Below, one piece after another: positions 1 through 11,084 of a stretch of DNA of 64,000 nucleotides. The notes under the pieces are model-generated. The model did not search any database. It had not been told where the DNA came from and saw only the letters and a list, made by a program, of their open reading frames with translations. Every line of letters begins with the position of its first letter. Within the stretch, counting starts at the first letter, position 1. Position numbers and translations under genes: made by a program. Source of the DNA: Nevskiaceae bacterium (lineage in GTDB: Bacteria; Pseudomonadota; Gammaproteobacteria; Steroidobacterales; Steroidobacteraceae); the NCBI GenBank assembly GCA_024234075.1, contig JACKOV010000003.1, positions 558,001 through 622,000 on the forward strand, given 5' to 3'.

Positions 1-2036
1 TCGCGCGCACCGCACGACGCCTGGGTGTTGCCACCATTGCGGTCTTCTCCGACGCCGATGCCGGGGCGCCGCATGTGCGTGCCTGCGATCAGGCCGTGCG
101 GATCGGCCCGCCGCCGGCGAGCGCCAGCTATCTGCGCGGTGAGGCGATCCTCGAGGCGGCGCGTCGCAGCGATGCGGATGCGATTCACCCCGGTTACGGC
201 TTCCTGTCGGAGAATGCGGCGTTCGCGCAGGCCTGTGCCGACGCCGGCCTGTGTTTCGTCGGGCCACCGGCCGCGGCGATCCGCGCGATGGGTTCGAAGG
301 CCGAGGCCAAGGCATTGATGGCTGCAGCCGGCGTGCCGCTGGTGCCGGGATATCACGGCGGGCAACAGGATGACGTGTTCCTGCAGCAGCAGGCCGACGC
401 TCTCGGCTATCCGTTGTTGATCAAGGCGGTAGCTGGCGGCGGCGGTCGGGGCATGCGCCGGGTTGAGCGCAGTGGCGAATTCCGCGAGGCGCTCGAAGCC
501 TGCCGCCGCGAGGCGGCGGCGAGCTGCGGCGATCCGCGCGTGCTGCTCGAGCGCTACGTGCTGCGGCCGCGGCACATCGAAGTACAGGTGTTTGCCGATA
601 CGCACGGCCGGATCGTGCATCTGTTCGAGCGTGACTGCTCGGTGCAGCGCCGTCACCAGAAAGTGCTCGAGGAAGCCCCGGCACCCGGCATGACGCCGGC
701 ACGACGGGCAGCCATGGGGCAGGCCGCGATCGAGGCGGCGCGCGCGGTCGGCTATGTCGGCGCTGGTACGGTCGAGTTCATCGTCGCCTCCGATGGCGCG
801 TTCCATTTCATGGAGATGAACACCCGCCTGCAGGTCGAGCACCCGGTCACGGAGATGATCACCGGACTCGACCTGGTGGAATGGCAGCTGCGGGTCGCCG
901 GTGGCGAGCCCTTGCCGCTGACTCAAGATGAACTGCGGATCGAGGGACATGCGATCGAAGCGCGTCTCTACGCCGAGGATCCGCAGCGCGGCTTCCTCCC
1001 GTCGGCTGGTAATCTGGTGCATCTGGCATTCCCGCCGTCTTCGGCGAGCGTCAGGATCGACGCCGGCGTGGTCGAAGGTGGCGAGGTGACGCCGTACTAC
1101 GATCCGCTGCTCGCCAAGCTGATAGTGCATGGCGCCGATCGCGTTGCGGCGCTAGCGCGGCTGCAGCAGGCACTGGTGCGTTGCCGGATTGCCGGCGTGG
1201 CCAGCAACCTCGAGTTCCTGCGGCGATTGGTCGCTACACGATCCTTTGTCGAGGCCGATCTCGACACCGCACTGATCGAACGCGAGCGCGCGGCGGTGTT
1301 GCCGGGCGTTGTGTCGCCACCGCCCTCCGTATGGCTTGCCGCGGCCGCAGCCGAGTGTCGGCTAGGACAGCTGGCGCTCGTATCTGGGTCGGCTGCGATG
1401 TCCGCATGGCAGCGGTGGGCCTCGCCCTGGGACACGCAGTCGGGGTGGCGACTTGTTGGCAACGCACGACGCCTGCTCGAACTGCGCTGCATCAATGGCG
1501 ATAGCGGCAGCCGCGGTGAAGAAGGAGAGGCAGCCAGCGTCGAAGTGAGCTGGGATGCCGCGGGCCCCCGGTTCACACTGCTGCAGCGGGCTCTGGAAGC
1601 CAGTGCTGCCGCGACCGCGACCATGGATAGCGCGCGAGCCGCCTGGCAGGATGATTCGGCCACGCTTGTCCTGGAGCTGGAGACGGAGCGCCTGAGTCTA
1701 GTGGTCGTGCGGGTCGGTGCAGCTTGGCAGGTGTTCGACGAGCATGGCAATCGTCACTCGATCGAAGTGCTCGATCCGTTTGCGTCACCTGCGACCGTGG
1801 GCCCGCACGACAGCCATTTGCGCGCGCCCATGCCTGGCCGAGTGATTAGTTTGCTGGCACAGCCTGGTGCCGTCGAGCGCGGGACGCCGCTGTTGGTGCT
1901 CGAAGCCATGAAGATGGAGCACCTCGTGGTCGCGCCGACGTCGGGGACGCTCGAGGGTTTCCACGTGCGGCCTGGTGAGCAGGTTGCCGAAGGAGCCGAT
2001 CTCGTGACGTTTCACGCTGCGGCGGCGGGGCGTTGA
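1..2036 (+). CDS. Acyl-CoA carboxylase biotin-carrying alpha subunit (methylcrotonyl-CoA carboxylase type), 5'-truncated
   Basis: The reading frame is open from position 3, so the true start lies before the window; the GTG near 75 is internal because upstream codons already read like a biotin carboxylase N-terminus (RTARRLGVATIAVFSDADA). Biotin carboxylase and ATP-grasp signatures follow: the glycine-rich loop GGGGRGMRR and EMNTRLQVEHPVTE. The C-terminal biotinyl domain has EAMKMEH, with the biotinylated Lys codon at 1911-1913. Such subunits carboxylate biotin with ATP and bicarbonate for transfer to an acyl-CoA. The length (about 678 residues visible) and single-chain layout fit methylcrotonyl-CoA carboxylase of leucine breakdown. 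A propionyl- or geranyl-CoA enzyme is possible because the carboxyltransferase partner is outside the window. Confidence 0.88.
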   Translation, partial: ARTARRLGVATIAVFSDADAGAPHVRACDQAVRIGPPPASASYLRGEAILEAARRSDADAIHPGYGFLSENAAFAQACADAGLCFVGPPAAAIRAMGSKAEAKALMAAAGVPLVPGYHGGQQDDVFLQQQADALGYPLLIKAVAGGGGRGMRRVERSGEFREALEACRREAAASCGDPRVLLERYVLRPRHIEVQVFADTHGRIVHLFERDCSVQRRHQKVLEEAPAPGMTPARRAAMGQAAIEAARAVGYVGAGTVEFIVASDGAFHFMEMNTRLQVEHPVTEMITGLDLVEWQLRVAGGEPLPLTQDELRIEGHAIEARLYAEDPQRGFLPSAGNLVHLAFPPSSASVRIDAGVVEGGEVTPYYDPLLAKLIVHGADRVAALARLQQALVRCRIAGVASNLEFLRRLVATRSFVEADLDTALIERERAAVLPGVVSPPPSVWLAAAAAECRLGQLALVSGSAAMSAWQRWASPWDTQSGWRLVGNARRLLELRCINGDSGSRGEEGEAASVEVSWDAAGPRFTLLQRALEASAAATATMDSARAAWQDDSATLVLELETERLSLVVVRVGAAWQVFDEHGNRHSIEVLDPFASPATVGPHDSHLRAPMPGRVISLLAQPGAVERGTPLLVLEAMKMEHLVVAPTSGTLEGFHVRPGEQVAEGADLVTFHAAAAGR

Positions 2037-2054
2037 TGATCCCGGGTGTCGGCG

Positions 2055-2765
2055 CTATTTGCCCAGCGGTGCGAAGTGCGCGACCAGGTCGAAACCCGAG
2101 CCGGGAAACAGCAGGCGAACCCGTGTGATGTGCTCCGGTCCGCGCAGGGTACGACGCGAGAGTTCCAGGCAGGCCCGATGTGAAGACAGTTCAAGCAGGT
2201 CCGCTTCTTCTTCGCTGGCATCGATGGCGCGGATGCGATGCTCGGCTTCGGTCCAGGGGATGTGCCGCAACAGCCAGGACCCCGGTGGTTCCAGGGAAAA
2301 GTCGATGCTTGCGGCCTCGGGCACCGCGACCAGACTGATGAGACGTTCCTCGAGGGCATAGGGTCTGCCATTCGCGAGATGCAGGCAGCGGACGGCGAGC
2401 AAGTCGCCGCCCGCGGCCAGCGTTCGCTCGTATTCACGGCGTCCGGCGGGTTTGCGCCGGCGGCGCGACAGCAGCTGCAAGGAGTAGGTCTGGCCGCGTT
2501 CCTCGATCTTCGCGCGGATATCCGGTATCTCCAGCACGGCCGATTGCACCCGTGGTTCGGCGACGAAGGAACCGGCACGACGCCTGCGAACGATCAGGCC
2601 GGCGGAGACGAGGCTGGCGATGGCCTTGTTGACGGTCATTCGCGAGCAGCGGTACCGCGCCACCAGCTCGTGTTCGAACGGGATGCGGTACCCCGGCGGC
2701 CACGAACCGCTGAGTATCTGTTTCTGGATGTTCGATCGGATGCGAAGATGGAGCGTCGAATTCAT
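2055..2765 (-). CDS. hutC: Histidine utilization repressor, GntR/HutC family
   Basis: The 236-residue protein has an N-terminal GntR winged helix (about residues 5-70, containing SRMTVNKAIASLVSAG) and a C-terminal UTRA-type ligand domain ending in HFAPLGK. HutC represses hut operons and is released by urocanate. I chose the ATG at 2765 because it overlaps the hutF stop by four bases (ATGA), which implies translational coupling. A longer frame back to 2864 would lie inside hutF and adds residues unlike the family. It lies convergent to the carboxylase gene with 18 bases between stops. Confidence 0.92.
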   Translation of the reverse strand: MNSTLHLRIRSNIQKQILSGSWPPGYRIPFEHELVARYRCSRMTVNKAIASLVSAGLIVRRRRAGSFVAEPRVQSAVLEIPDIRAKIEERGQTYSLQLLSRRRRKPAGRREYERTLAAGGDLLAVRCLHLANGRPYALEERLISLVAVPEAASIDFSLEPPGSWLLRHIPWTEAEHRIRAIDASEEEADLLELSSHRACLELSRRTLRGPEHITRVRLLFPGSGFDLVAHFAPLGK

Positions 2766-4171
2766 TCGTTCAGCAGGCGTTGCAGGGTCGCACGGAATCG
2801 TGTGGCGATCGACGCGCGTTGTGCGTGCACTCCGTTGCAGACCAGTTTGTGGCCAGCGCGCCACACGCAGTCGATGAGCCCGGGGCGTGCAGCATAAATG
2901 AAGCTGTCGAGGATCGCGTCGTCGCCACGGCCGGTCAGCGCAACGTGATCGGCCAGGGACAGGATATCGGCGTGTGCGCCAGCGTGCAGCCCGACGGCGC
3001 TCGCAGGTTCATCCGAGTCTGCGCTCGCGCCCATACCCACGCCCGATGCGCGCAGACCCCCCTGCAGCGTTGCCTCGAACAGTGCGCGACCCGTGGAGCG
3101 CTCCGGGGTGGCCAGCGCGTTGCGGATGCCATTGCGCAACCGCTGACCATAGTCCAGCAGGCGCAGTTCCTCGGCCAGATCGATCAACAGGTTCGAATCC
3201 GTGCCCACGCCAAACCGGCCGCCTTGTGCCTGGTAGGTCGCGACCGGGAACAGTCCGTCGCCCAGGTTAGCCTCGGTGATCGGGCAGAGTCCTGCTACGG
3301 CGCCACTGGCGGCGAGCCCCGCCAGTTCGTCCCCGGTGACATGCGTGGCGTGTATCAGGCACCAGCGAGCATCCACCGGCATTTCGTTCAGCAGCCATTG
3401 TACCGGTCGGGCGCCGAGCATGGCTTCACATTCGATCACCTCCCGTGGCTGCTCGGCGATGTGAATGTGCACCGGGCCATCGGCTGCTAGCGGTAGGATG
3501 TCGCGCAGCTCTTCGGGAGTCGCAGCGCGCAGGCTGTGTGGTGCGATGCCCAGCCGTGCAGCGTGCAGGCCGGTCAGGGCGGTACGGCTGGCTTCGAGCA
3601 GCTGGCCATAGCCGTCCACGTCGTTGACGAAGCGGGCCTGTTCGGCAGCAGGAGCTGCACCGCCAAAACTGCTGTGGGCGTAGAAGACCGGCAGCAGGCT
3701 CAGGCCGATGCCGGTATCGGCGGCGGCCGCGGCGATACGCTCGACCATCTCGGCGGGGTTCGCATAGCGCGCACCGCCCGGGGCGTGATGCAGGTAGTGG
3801 AACTCGCAGACCCGCGTGAACCCCGCTTCCAGCATTTCCACATAGGCCTGCGCCGCCAGAGCCTGCAGGTCCTCCGGCGCAAGCCGCGCCGCGAAGCGGT
3901 ACATCAGCTTGCGCCAGCTCCAGAAGCCGTCGTGGTTTACGCCATGCCGCTCGGTGAGGCCGGCCATGCCGCGCTGGAAGGCGTGACTGTGCAGGTTCGG
4001 TATGCCTGGAAGCCCGACCAGGCCCCGCTCATCGCCGGACGCAGGCTTCACGCCCTGCTCGATACGTGTGATTCGGCCGCCGGCATGCTCGATGCGCACG
4101 TTACGTGCCCAGCCTTGGGGCAGCAGTGCCGTCTTGAAGTGCAGTCCGGAAGCCGGAACGGTCGGGTACAT
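2762..4171 (-). CDS. hutF: Formimidoylglutamate deiminase
   Basis: This 469-residue amidohydrolase converts N-formimino-L-glutamate to N-formyl-L-glutamate and ammonia, the first half of the two-step HutF/HutG ending of histidine catabolism. The metal-binding motif NLHSHAFQRGMAGL lies near residue 60, HIHIAEQPREV in the middle and GTDSNLL further on, all typical of HutF rather than of guanine deaminase. It is divergent from hutIHGU and leads a two-gene operon with hutC. The HutC-type operator lies 36 bases upstream of its ATG. I see no strong Shine-Dalgarno sequence. Confidence 0.94.
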   Translation of the reverse strand: MYPTVPASGLHFKTALLPQGWARNVRIEHAGGRITRIEQGVKPASGDERGLVGLPGIPNLHSHAFQRGMAGLTERHGVNHDGFWSWRKLMYRFAARLAPEDLQALAAQAYVEMLEAGFTRVCEFHYLHHAPGGARYANPAEMVERIAAAAADTGIGLSLLPVFYAHSSFGGAAPAAEQARFVNDVDGYGQLLEASRTALTGLHAARLGIAPHSLRAATPEELRDILPLAADGPVHIHIAEQPREVIECEAMLGARPVQWLLNEMPVDARWCLIHATHVTGDELAGLAASGAVAGLCPITEANLGDGLFPVATYQAQGGRFGVGTDSNLLIDLAEELRLLDYGQRLRNGIRNALATPERSTGRALFEATLQGGLRASGVGMGASADSDEPASAVGLHAGAHADILSLADHVALTGRGDDAILDSFIYAARPGLIDCVWRAGHKLVCNGVHAQRASIATRFRATLQRLLNE

Positions 4172-4206
4172 GGGGCCTATGAAGCAACGATCCGCTGGAT
4201 TAGACT

Positions 4207-4218
4207 ATGTATAGACAT
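4207..4218. promoter_or_regulatory. Candidate HutC operator in the hutF-hutI divergent promoter region
   Basis: The sequence ATGTATAGACAT is a near-perfect inverted repeat whose core GTATAGAC fits the GTnTAnAC consensus known for HutC-subfamily GntR regulators. It sits 36 bases upstream of hutF and about 40 upstream of hutI, where one bound repressor could control both directions. The match is seen in the sequence; binding is inferred. Confidence 0.7.
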
Positions 4219-4220
4219 TA

Positions 4221-4237
4221 TTGCAGCGTAGCTGCAA
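4221..4237. repeat. Perfect 7-bp inverted repeat beside the hut operator
   Basis: TTGCAGC, GTA, GCTGCAA forms a perfect palindrome with a 3-base centre, two bases from the HutC-like operator and 21 bases before the hutI start codon. It could be a second protein-binding site or a small hairpin in the hutI leader. It does not resemble the HutC consensus. Confidence 0.55.
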
Positions 4238-4258
4238 GCGGGAAGCGAGGGCAAACGA

Positions 4259-5467
4259 GTGCTCTGCGATCGCATCTGGCGACACGCGCGGCTGGCCACT
4301 ATGGCGGCGGGGTCCGCGGGGCTTGGTGCGGTCGAGGACGGGATCGTTGCCGCGCGCGATGGCAGAATCGTGTTTGCCGGTGCCGCGGACCAGGTGCCGG
4401 TCGGTCTTGCGGCGCGTGAGACCATCGACTGCGAGGGACGCTGGGTCACGCCTGGCCTGATCGACTGCCACACCCATCTGGTCCATGCTGGTGATCGCGT
4501 TCGCGAGTTCGAGCAACGCCTCGCTGGTATGTCCTATCAGGCCATAGCTGCTGCGGGCGGTGGTATCGCCGCCACCGTGAACGCGACGCGGGCTGCGAGC
4601 GAATCGCAGTTGCTGCAGGTGAGCCTGTCATACCTCGATGCCTTGCTGGCCGAAGGCGTGACGACGGTGGAGATCAAGTCCGGCTACGGCCTCGCGCTGG
4701 TCCATGAGCGCAAGCAGCTGCGCGTCGCACGAGAGCTGGGGCGGTGCCGGCCGGTGTCGGTCACGACCACGTTCTTGGGTGCGCATGCTGTACCGCCGGA
4801 GTTCGCAGGCGATCAGGAGCGGTACATCGATACCGTTTGTACGACGATGCTTCCTGCCATTGCGAGCGAGAGATTGGCGGACGCGGTGGATGCGTACTGC
4901 GAGAGGATCGGGTTTTCGCTGGCGCAGACCCGCCGCGTACTGGAAGCGGCGCGAGCATGGGATCTGCCGGTCAAGTTGCATGCCGGGCAGCTCTCCGATA
5001 TGGGCGCGGCTCAGCTGGCTGCGCAGTTCTCTGCGTTGTCGGCCGATCATCTGGAATATGCGGACGAGGCGGCTATCGCCGCGATGGCCCGCGCCGGTGT
5101 GGCGGCAGTGCTGCTGCCCGGTGCGTACTACTTTCTGCGCGAAACGCAGCGGCCACCGATCGATCTGCTCAGAAAGCACGGTATACCAGTTGCTGTGGCG
5201 ACCGACAACAACCCTGGTACTTCGCCGCTGACCTCGATCCTGCTTGCCATGAACATGGCCGCGACGCTGTTCCGTCTGACCGTCGAGGAATGCCTCGTCG
5301 GCGTCACGCGGGCGGCGGCACGGGCCCTCGGTCAGGGCGCGAGCGTCGGCACGCTGGAAGCCGGCAAGTACTGCGATATGGCGATCTGGGATATTGCCCA
5401 GCCGGCCGAACTCGTCTACCGCATCGGATTCAACCCGCTGCACAAGCGGGTCTGGAGGGGTCAATGA
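4259..5467 (+). CDS. hutI: Imidazolonepropionase
   Basis: This 402-residue amidohydrolase opens the imidazolone ring of 4-imidazolone-5-propanoate to give N-formimino-L-glutamate. The GTG start at 4259 follows a purine-rich AGCGAGGG and gives the family N-terminus (CDRIWRHARLAT). The metal site PGLIDCHTHLVHAG is near residue 65, and VEIKSGYGL, LHAGQLSD and ATDNNPGTSPL are conserved family blocks. It is the first gene of hutIHGU; its TGA overlaps the hutH ATG by four bases. Confidence 0.96.
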   Translation: MLCDRIWRHARLATMAAGSAGLGAVEDGIVAARDGRIVFAGAADQVPVGLAARETIDCEGRWVTPGLIDCHTHLVHAGDRVREFEQRLAGMSYQAIAAAGGGIAATVNATRAASESQLLQVSLSYLDALLAEGVTTVEIKSGYGLALVHERKQLRVARELGRCRPVSVTTTFLGAHAVPPEFAGDQERYIDTVCTTMLPAIASERLADAVDAYCERIGFSLAQTRRVLEAARAWDLPVKLHAGQLSDMGAAQLAAQFSALSADHLEYADEAAIAAMARAGVAAVLLPGAYYFLRETQRPPIDLLRKHGIPVAVATDNNPGTSPLTSILLAMNMAATLFRLTVEECLVGVTRAAARALGQGASVGTLEAGKYCDMAIWDIAQPAELVYRIGFNPLHKRVWRGQ

Positions 5468-7002
5468 ACATTGTGCTGAAACCTGGCGAGATCAGCCTGG
5501 TCCAGTGGCGTGCCGTTTACCGTGGTGCGCCGGTCGCGCTGGAAGCCGGTAGCCATGCACTGATCGCTGCGGGTGCCGAAACGGTGCGGCGATTGCTCAG
5601 CGGCAGCCAGGCCATCTACGGCATCAACACCGGCTTCGGGCGGCTGGCCCAAGTTCGTGTCGAGCAGGCGGATCTGGCGAAGCTGCAGCGCAACCTGGTG
5701 GTCTCACATTGTGCGGCTGTCGGCGAGCCGCTGCCAGTGCCGATCGTCAGACTGATGATGGCGCTGAAACTGGCAAGCCTCGCGCAGGGCGCATCGGGTG
5801 TGGGCGTGGCGACCGTCGAGTTACTGGACACGTTGCTGGCGAAGGGATTGATTCCGGTAGTTCCTTCACAGGGTTCGGTGGGTGCTTCAGGCGATCTTTC
5901 GCCGCTGGCCCATATGGCTGCAGTGCTGATCGGCGTCGGCGAGGTGCTGCACGATGGTGAGCGGCTGCCGGCGGCCACGGCGCTGGCTCGTGCGGGGCTT
6001 GCGCCAGTGAGGCTCGGTCCGAAGGAGGGACTGGCGTTGCTGAACGGCACGCAGTTCTCCACCGCTTGCGGATTGGCCGCATTGTTCGAAGCTGAGGTGC
6101 TGTTCCAGAGCGCGCTGGTGACAGGCGCCCTGGCGACCGAAGCCGCCAGAGGGTCGGATACGCCTTTCGATCCGCGCATCCACATGCTGCGCCGCCATCG
6201 CGGCCAGATCGAGTGTGCGGCGGCGCTGCGCGAGCTGATGGCTGGTTCGGCGATCCGCGCATCGCATCTGGCCGGCGACCCACGCGTACAGGACCCGTAT
6301 TGTCTGCGTTGCCAGCCGCAGGTGATGGGCGCCGCGCTGGATATCCTGCGGCAGGCAGCCGCTACCTTGGGCCGGGAGGCCAATGGCGTCACCGACAATC
6401 CACTGGTGTTCGCCGATACTGGCGAGGTGTTGTCCGGCGGCAATTTTCATGCCGAGCCGGTAGCGTTCGCCGCGGACATCATCGCGCTGGCGATCTGTGA
6501 AATCGGCTCGCTGGCCGAGCGGCGCGTCGCCATGCTGGTGGATGCGGATTTGTCCGGTCTGCCGGCTTTCCTCAGCCCGAACCCGGGGCTCAATTCCGGG
6601 TTCATGCTGCCGCAGGTCACCGCGGCCGCTCTGGTGTCGGAGAACAAGCAGCGCGCGACACCTGCGAGCGTGGATTCGATTCCGACGTCGGCGAATCAGG
6701 AAGATCACGTCTCGATGGCCGCGCATGGTGCACGGCGTTTGCTGCCAATGGCGGGCAATGCGGCTGCCATCGTTGGGATCGAGTTGCTGACTGCGGCGCA
6801 GGGTTGCGACTTCCACCGGCCGCTGGCGTCTAGCTCGGCGCTCGAGTCGGTCCGCGGCCTGCTCAGGGCGCGGGTGCCGATGCTGCAGGAAGATCGCTAT
6901 CTGCACGCGGATCTGCAAGTGGCGCTCGATCTGGTGCAGGCCGGTGCGATCGTGGCCGCTGCGGCGCCGATTGCGCTGCCGTCGGTGATCGACGAGCCGT
7001 GA
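5464..7002 (+). CDS. hutH: Histidine ammonia-lyase
   Basis: Histidine ammonia-lyase deaminates L-histidine to urocanate, the committed step of the pathway. The 512-residue protein contains GSVGASGDLSPLAHM, whose Ala-Ser-Gly forms the MIO electrophile, plus YGINTGFG and NPLVF blocks typical of the family. The ATG at 5464 overlaps the hutI stop (ATGA). The frame stays open far upstream, but that part is out-of-frame hutI sequence. The gene end overlaps hutG by four bases (GTGA). Confidence 0.97.
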   Translation: MNIVLKPGEISLVQWRAVYRGAPVALEAGSHALIAAGAETVRRLLSGSQAIYGINTGFGRLAQVRVEQADLAKLQRNLVVSHCAAVGEPLPVPIVRLMMALKLASLAQGASGVGVATVELLDTLLAKGLIPVVPSQGSVGASGDLSPLAHMAAVLIGVGEVLHDGERLPAATALARAGLAPVRLGPKEGLALLNGTQFSTACGLAALFEAEVLFQSALVTGALATEAARGSDTPFDPRIHMLRRHRGQIECAAALRELMAGSAIRASHLAGDPRVQDPYCLRCQPQVMGAALDILRQAAATLGREANGVTDNPLVFADTGEVLSGGNFHAEPVAFAADIIALAICEIGSLAERRVAMLVDADLSGLPAFLSPNPGLNSGFMLPQVTAAALVSENKQRATPASVDSIPTSANQEDHVSMAAHGARRLLPMAGNAAAIVGIELLTAAQGCDFHRPLASSSALESVRGLLRARVPMLQEDRYLHADLQVALDLVQAGAIVAAAAPIALPSVIDEP

Positions 7003-7819
7003 GCGAAGTGGTCGACATCCAGCGCGGCGAAGCACCGCTGCTGCTGAGCATTCCGCATGCCGGCACTGGGATTCCCGAGGATGTCGAGGCACAGCTGATT
7101 TCACCCTGGCTCGCCAACAAGGACGCCGATTGGTGGGTGCATCGGTTGTACGACTTTGCCTTGAATCTGGGAGCGACCGTGGTTCGCGCGCGCCTCTCGC
7201 GGACCGTGATCGACGTCAACCGCGATCCCTCGGGCGCCTCGCTGTATCCTGGACAGGCAACGACCGGGATTTGCCCGACTACCACGTTTGACGGACAGCC
7301 GCTTTACGCCGATGGGCAGGTGCCCACCGAGGCCGAGGTTGCCCGGCGCAGGCGTCGGTACTTCGAGCCCTACCACGATGCATTGCGTGCCGAGCTCGAC
7401 CGGCTGCAGCGCAACCATGCCTGTGTCGTGCTGTACGACGCGCACTCGATCCGCTCCCGTGTGCCACGGCTTTTCGAGGGCGAGTTGCCGAACTTCAACA
7501 TCGGCAGCAACGGCGGCATCAGCTGCTCGCCGGTGCTTGTGGCGGCGATCGAAGCAATCTGCGCGCGTACTTCGTTCACGTGGGTCACCAACGGGCGCTT
7601 CCGTGGCGGTTGGATCACTCGCCACTACGGCAAGCCCGACCGAGCCGTTCACGCGATACAGTTGGAGCTTGCCTGCCGGGGATATCTCGCTGAGCCGCGG
7701 GGACCGCTGAGCCCCGATTGCTGGCCACCCCGCTATGACATTTCGGTTGCCGCCACGATGCGCGCGGCTCTGGTCGAGATACTGCAGGGTTGCCTCGCGT
7801 TCGCCGATGGGAGAGTCAC

Positions 7820-7823
<4 letters not shown>
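6999..7823 (+). CDS. hutG: N-formylglutamate deformylase
   Basis: This 274-residue member of the N-formylglutamate amidohydrolase family releases formate and glutamate, completing the HutF route. Conserved blocks include SIPHAGTGIP at the N-terminus, VIDVNRDPSG, LYDAHSIRS and GWITRHYGKP. The GTG start at 6999 overlaps the hutH stop, and the gene end overlaps the hutU ATG by four bases. Having both hutF and hutG indicates the five-step pathway with no direct formiminoglutamase. Confidence 0.95.
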
Positions 7824-9499
<1,676 letters not shown>

Positions 9500-9520
9500 G
9501 CCGGGCGCCGCGATTGCGGT

Positions 9521-10864
9521 TCAGATCAATCCGAAGGCCAGCATCGCCTCGGCAACCCGCCGGAAGCCGGTGATGTTGGCGCCGACGATGTAGTTGCCGG
9601 GGCTGCCGAATTCCTCGGCCGCCTCGAAGCAGCGGCCGTGGATGTCGCGCATGATCGCGTGCAGACGCTTCTCGGTGTATTCGAAGGTCCAGGCATCGCG
9701 GCTGGCGTTCTGCTGCATCTCGAGCGCCGAGGTGGCGACACCGCCGGCATTGGCGGCCTTGCCGGGGCCGTAGGCGATCCGGGCTTCCTCGAACACGCGA
9801 ATGCCGCCCGGCGTGGTTGGCATGTTGGCGCCTTCGGCGACGGCGATGCAGCCGTTGGCGACCAGCCGTCGCGCGGCGGTTTCGCCGAGCTCGTTCTGGG
9901 TTGCGCAGGGCAGAGCGACATCGCAGGGGATGTCCCAGATGCTGGCGCCAGCGTGGTACTTGGCGCGTGGCCGGTGCTTGATGTAGTCGCTGATGCGGCG
10001 GCGTTCGATTTCCTTGAGCTGTTTGACGGTCTCCAGCGAGATGCCGTCCGGGTCGTGGATCACGCCGTTCGAGTCCGAGCAGGCCACGACCTTGGCGCCG
10101 AGCTCTTCCAGCTTCTCGATTGCATAGATCGCGACATTGCCCGAGCCCGAGACGAGGCAGGTGCGCCCTTCGAGCGATTGGCCGCGGGCGCGCAGCATTT
10201 CGTCGACGAAGAACACCGTGCCGTAACCGGTCGCCTCGCGACGCACCAGCGAGCCGCCCCAGTGCGGGTTCTTGCCGGTCAGCACGCCTGATTCGTAGCG
10301 GTTGGTGATGCGCTTGTACTGACCGAACAGGAAGCCGATCTCGCGCGCGCCGACGCCGATGTCGCCGGCCGGCACGTCGGTGTACTCGCCGAGATGACGG
10401 TGCAACTCGGTCATGAAGCTCTGGCAGAACCGCATGACTTCGCCGTCGCTGCGTCCCTTGGGATCGAAATCCGAGCCGCCCTTGGCGCCGCCGATCGGCA
10501 TGCCGGTCAAGGCGTTCTTGAAGATCTGCTCGAAGCCGAGGAACTTGATGATCCCGAGATAGACCGACGGGTGGAAGCGCAGCCCGCCCTTGTACGGGCC
10601 GAGTGCGCTGTTGAACTGCACGCGGAAGCCGCGGTTGATCTGCACGTGGCCGTTGTCGTCCTGCCAGGGCACGCGGAAGATGATCTGCCGCTCCGGCTCG
10701 CAGATGCGCTCGATGATCTTGTGCTCGGCGTACTCGGGGTGCTTTACGAGCACCGGTCCGAGAGTCTCCAGCACCTCGTGGACGGCCTGGTGGAATTCGT
10801 CTTCGCCCGGATTGCGGCGGACGACCTGCTGGAAAATGGACTCGATAGCTGTTTCGGCCGACAT
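9521..10864 (-). CDS. gdhA: NADP-type glutamate dehydrogenase
   Basis: The 447-residue protein has the length of the small hexameric glutamate dehydrogenases (E. coli GdhA class). GPYKGGLRFHP and MPIGGAKGGSDFDPKGRSDG carry the substrate-binding and catalytic lysines, and VSGSGNVAIYAIEKLEELG is the Rossmann loop. It interconverts glutamate and 2-oxoglutarate plus ammonia. Its position convergent to hutU fits use of hut-derived glutamate, but it has its own promoter side and its cofactor is inferred from subfamily only. Confidence 0.93.
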   Translation of the reverse strand: MSAETAIESIFQQVVRRNPGEDEFHQAVHEVLETLGPVLVKHPEYAEHKIIERICEPERQIIFRVPWQDDNGHVQINRGFRVQFNSALGPYKGGLRFHPSVYLGIIKFLGFEQIFKNALTGMPIGGAKGGSDFDPKGRSDGEVMRFCQSFMTELHRHLGEYTDVPAGDIGVGAREIGFLFGQYKRITNRYESGVLTGKNPHWGGSLVRREATGYGTVFFVDEMLRARGQSLEGRTCLVSGSGNVAIYAIEKLEELGAKVVACSDSNGVIHDPDGISLETVKQLKEIERRRISDYIKHRPRAKYHAGASIWDIPCDVALPCATQNELGETAARRLVANGCIAVAEGANMPTTPGGIRVFEEARIAYGPGKAANAGGVATSALEMQQNASRDAWTFEYTEKRLHAIMRDIHGRCFEAAEEFGSPGNYIVGANITGFRRVAEAMLAFGLI

Positions 10865-11084
10865 GCTCCCTCCGGATGAACGACGGTGTCCGGGCCGGAA
10901 CAGGCTGGCCGCCCCGCCTCGGCGGCGGAGTGTCTAGAGCACGGCCGCCAAAATCAAGTCGCGTGAGGTCCGCGGCGCACTCTGCGGTGAGCGTGGGCAG
11001 ACCTCTCCCCAGGGAAAACAGTCATTTGCGCTGCCAGCGGGCCGCTGCCGCCCAGCGTCGGCCCGATCCTGGTTGCGGCCGGCT

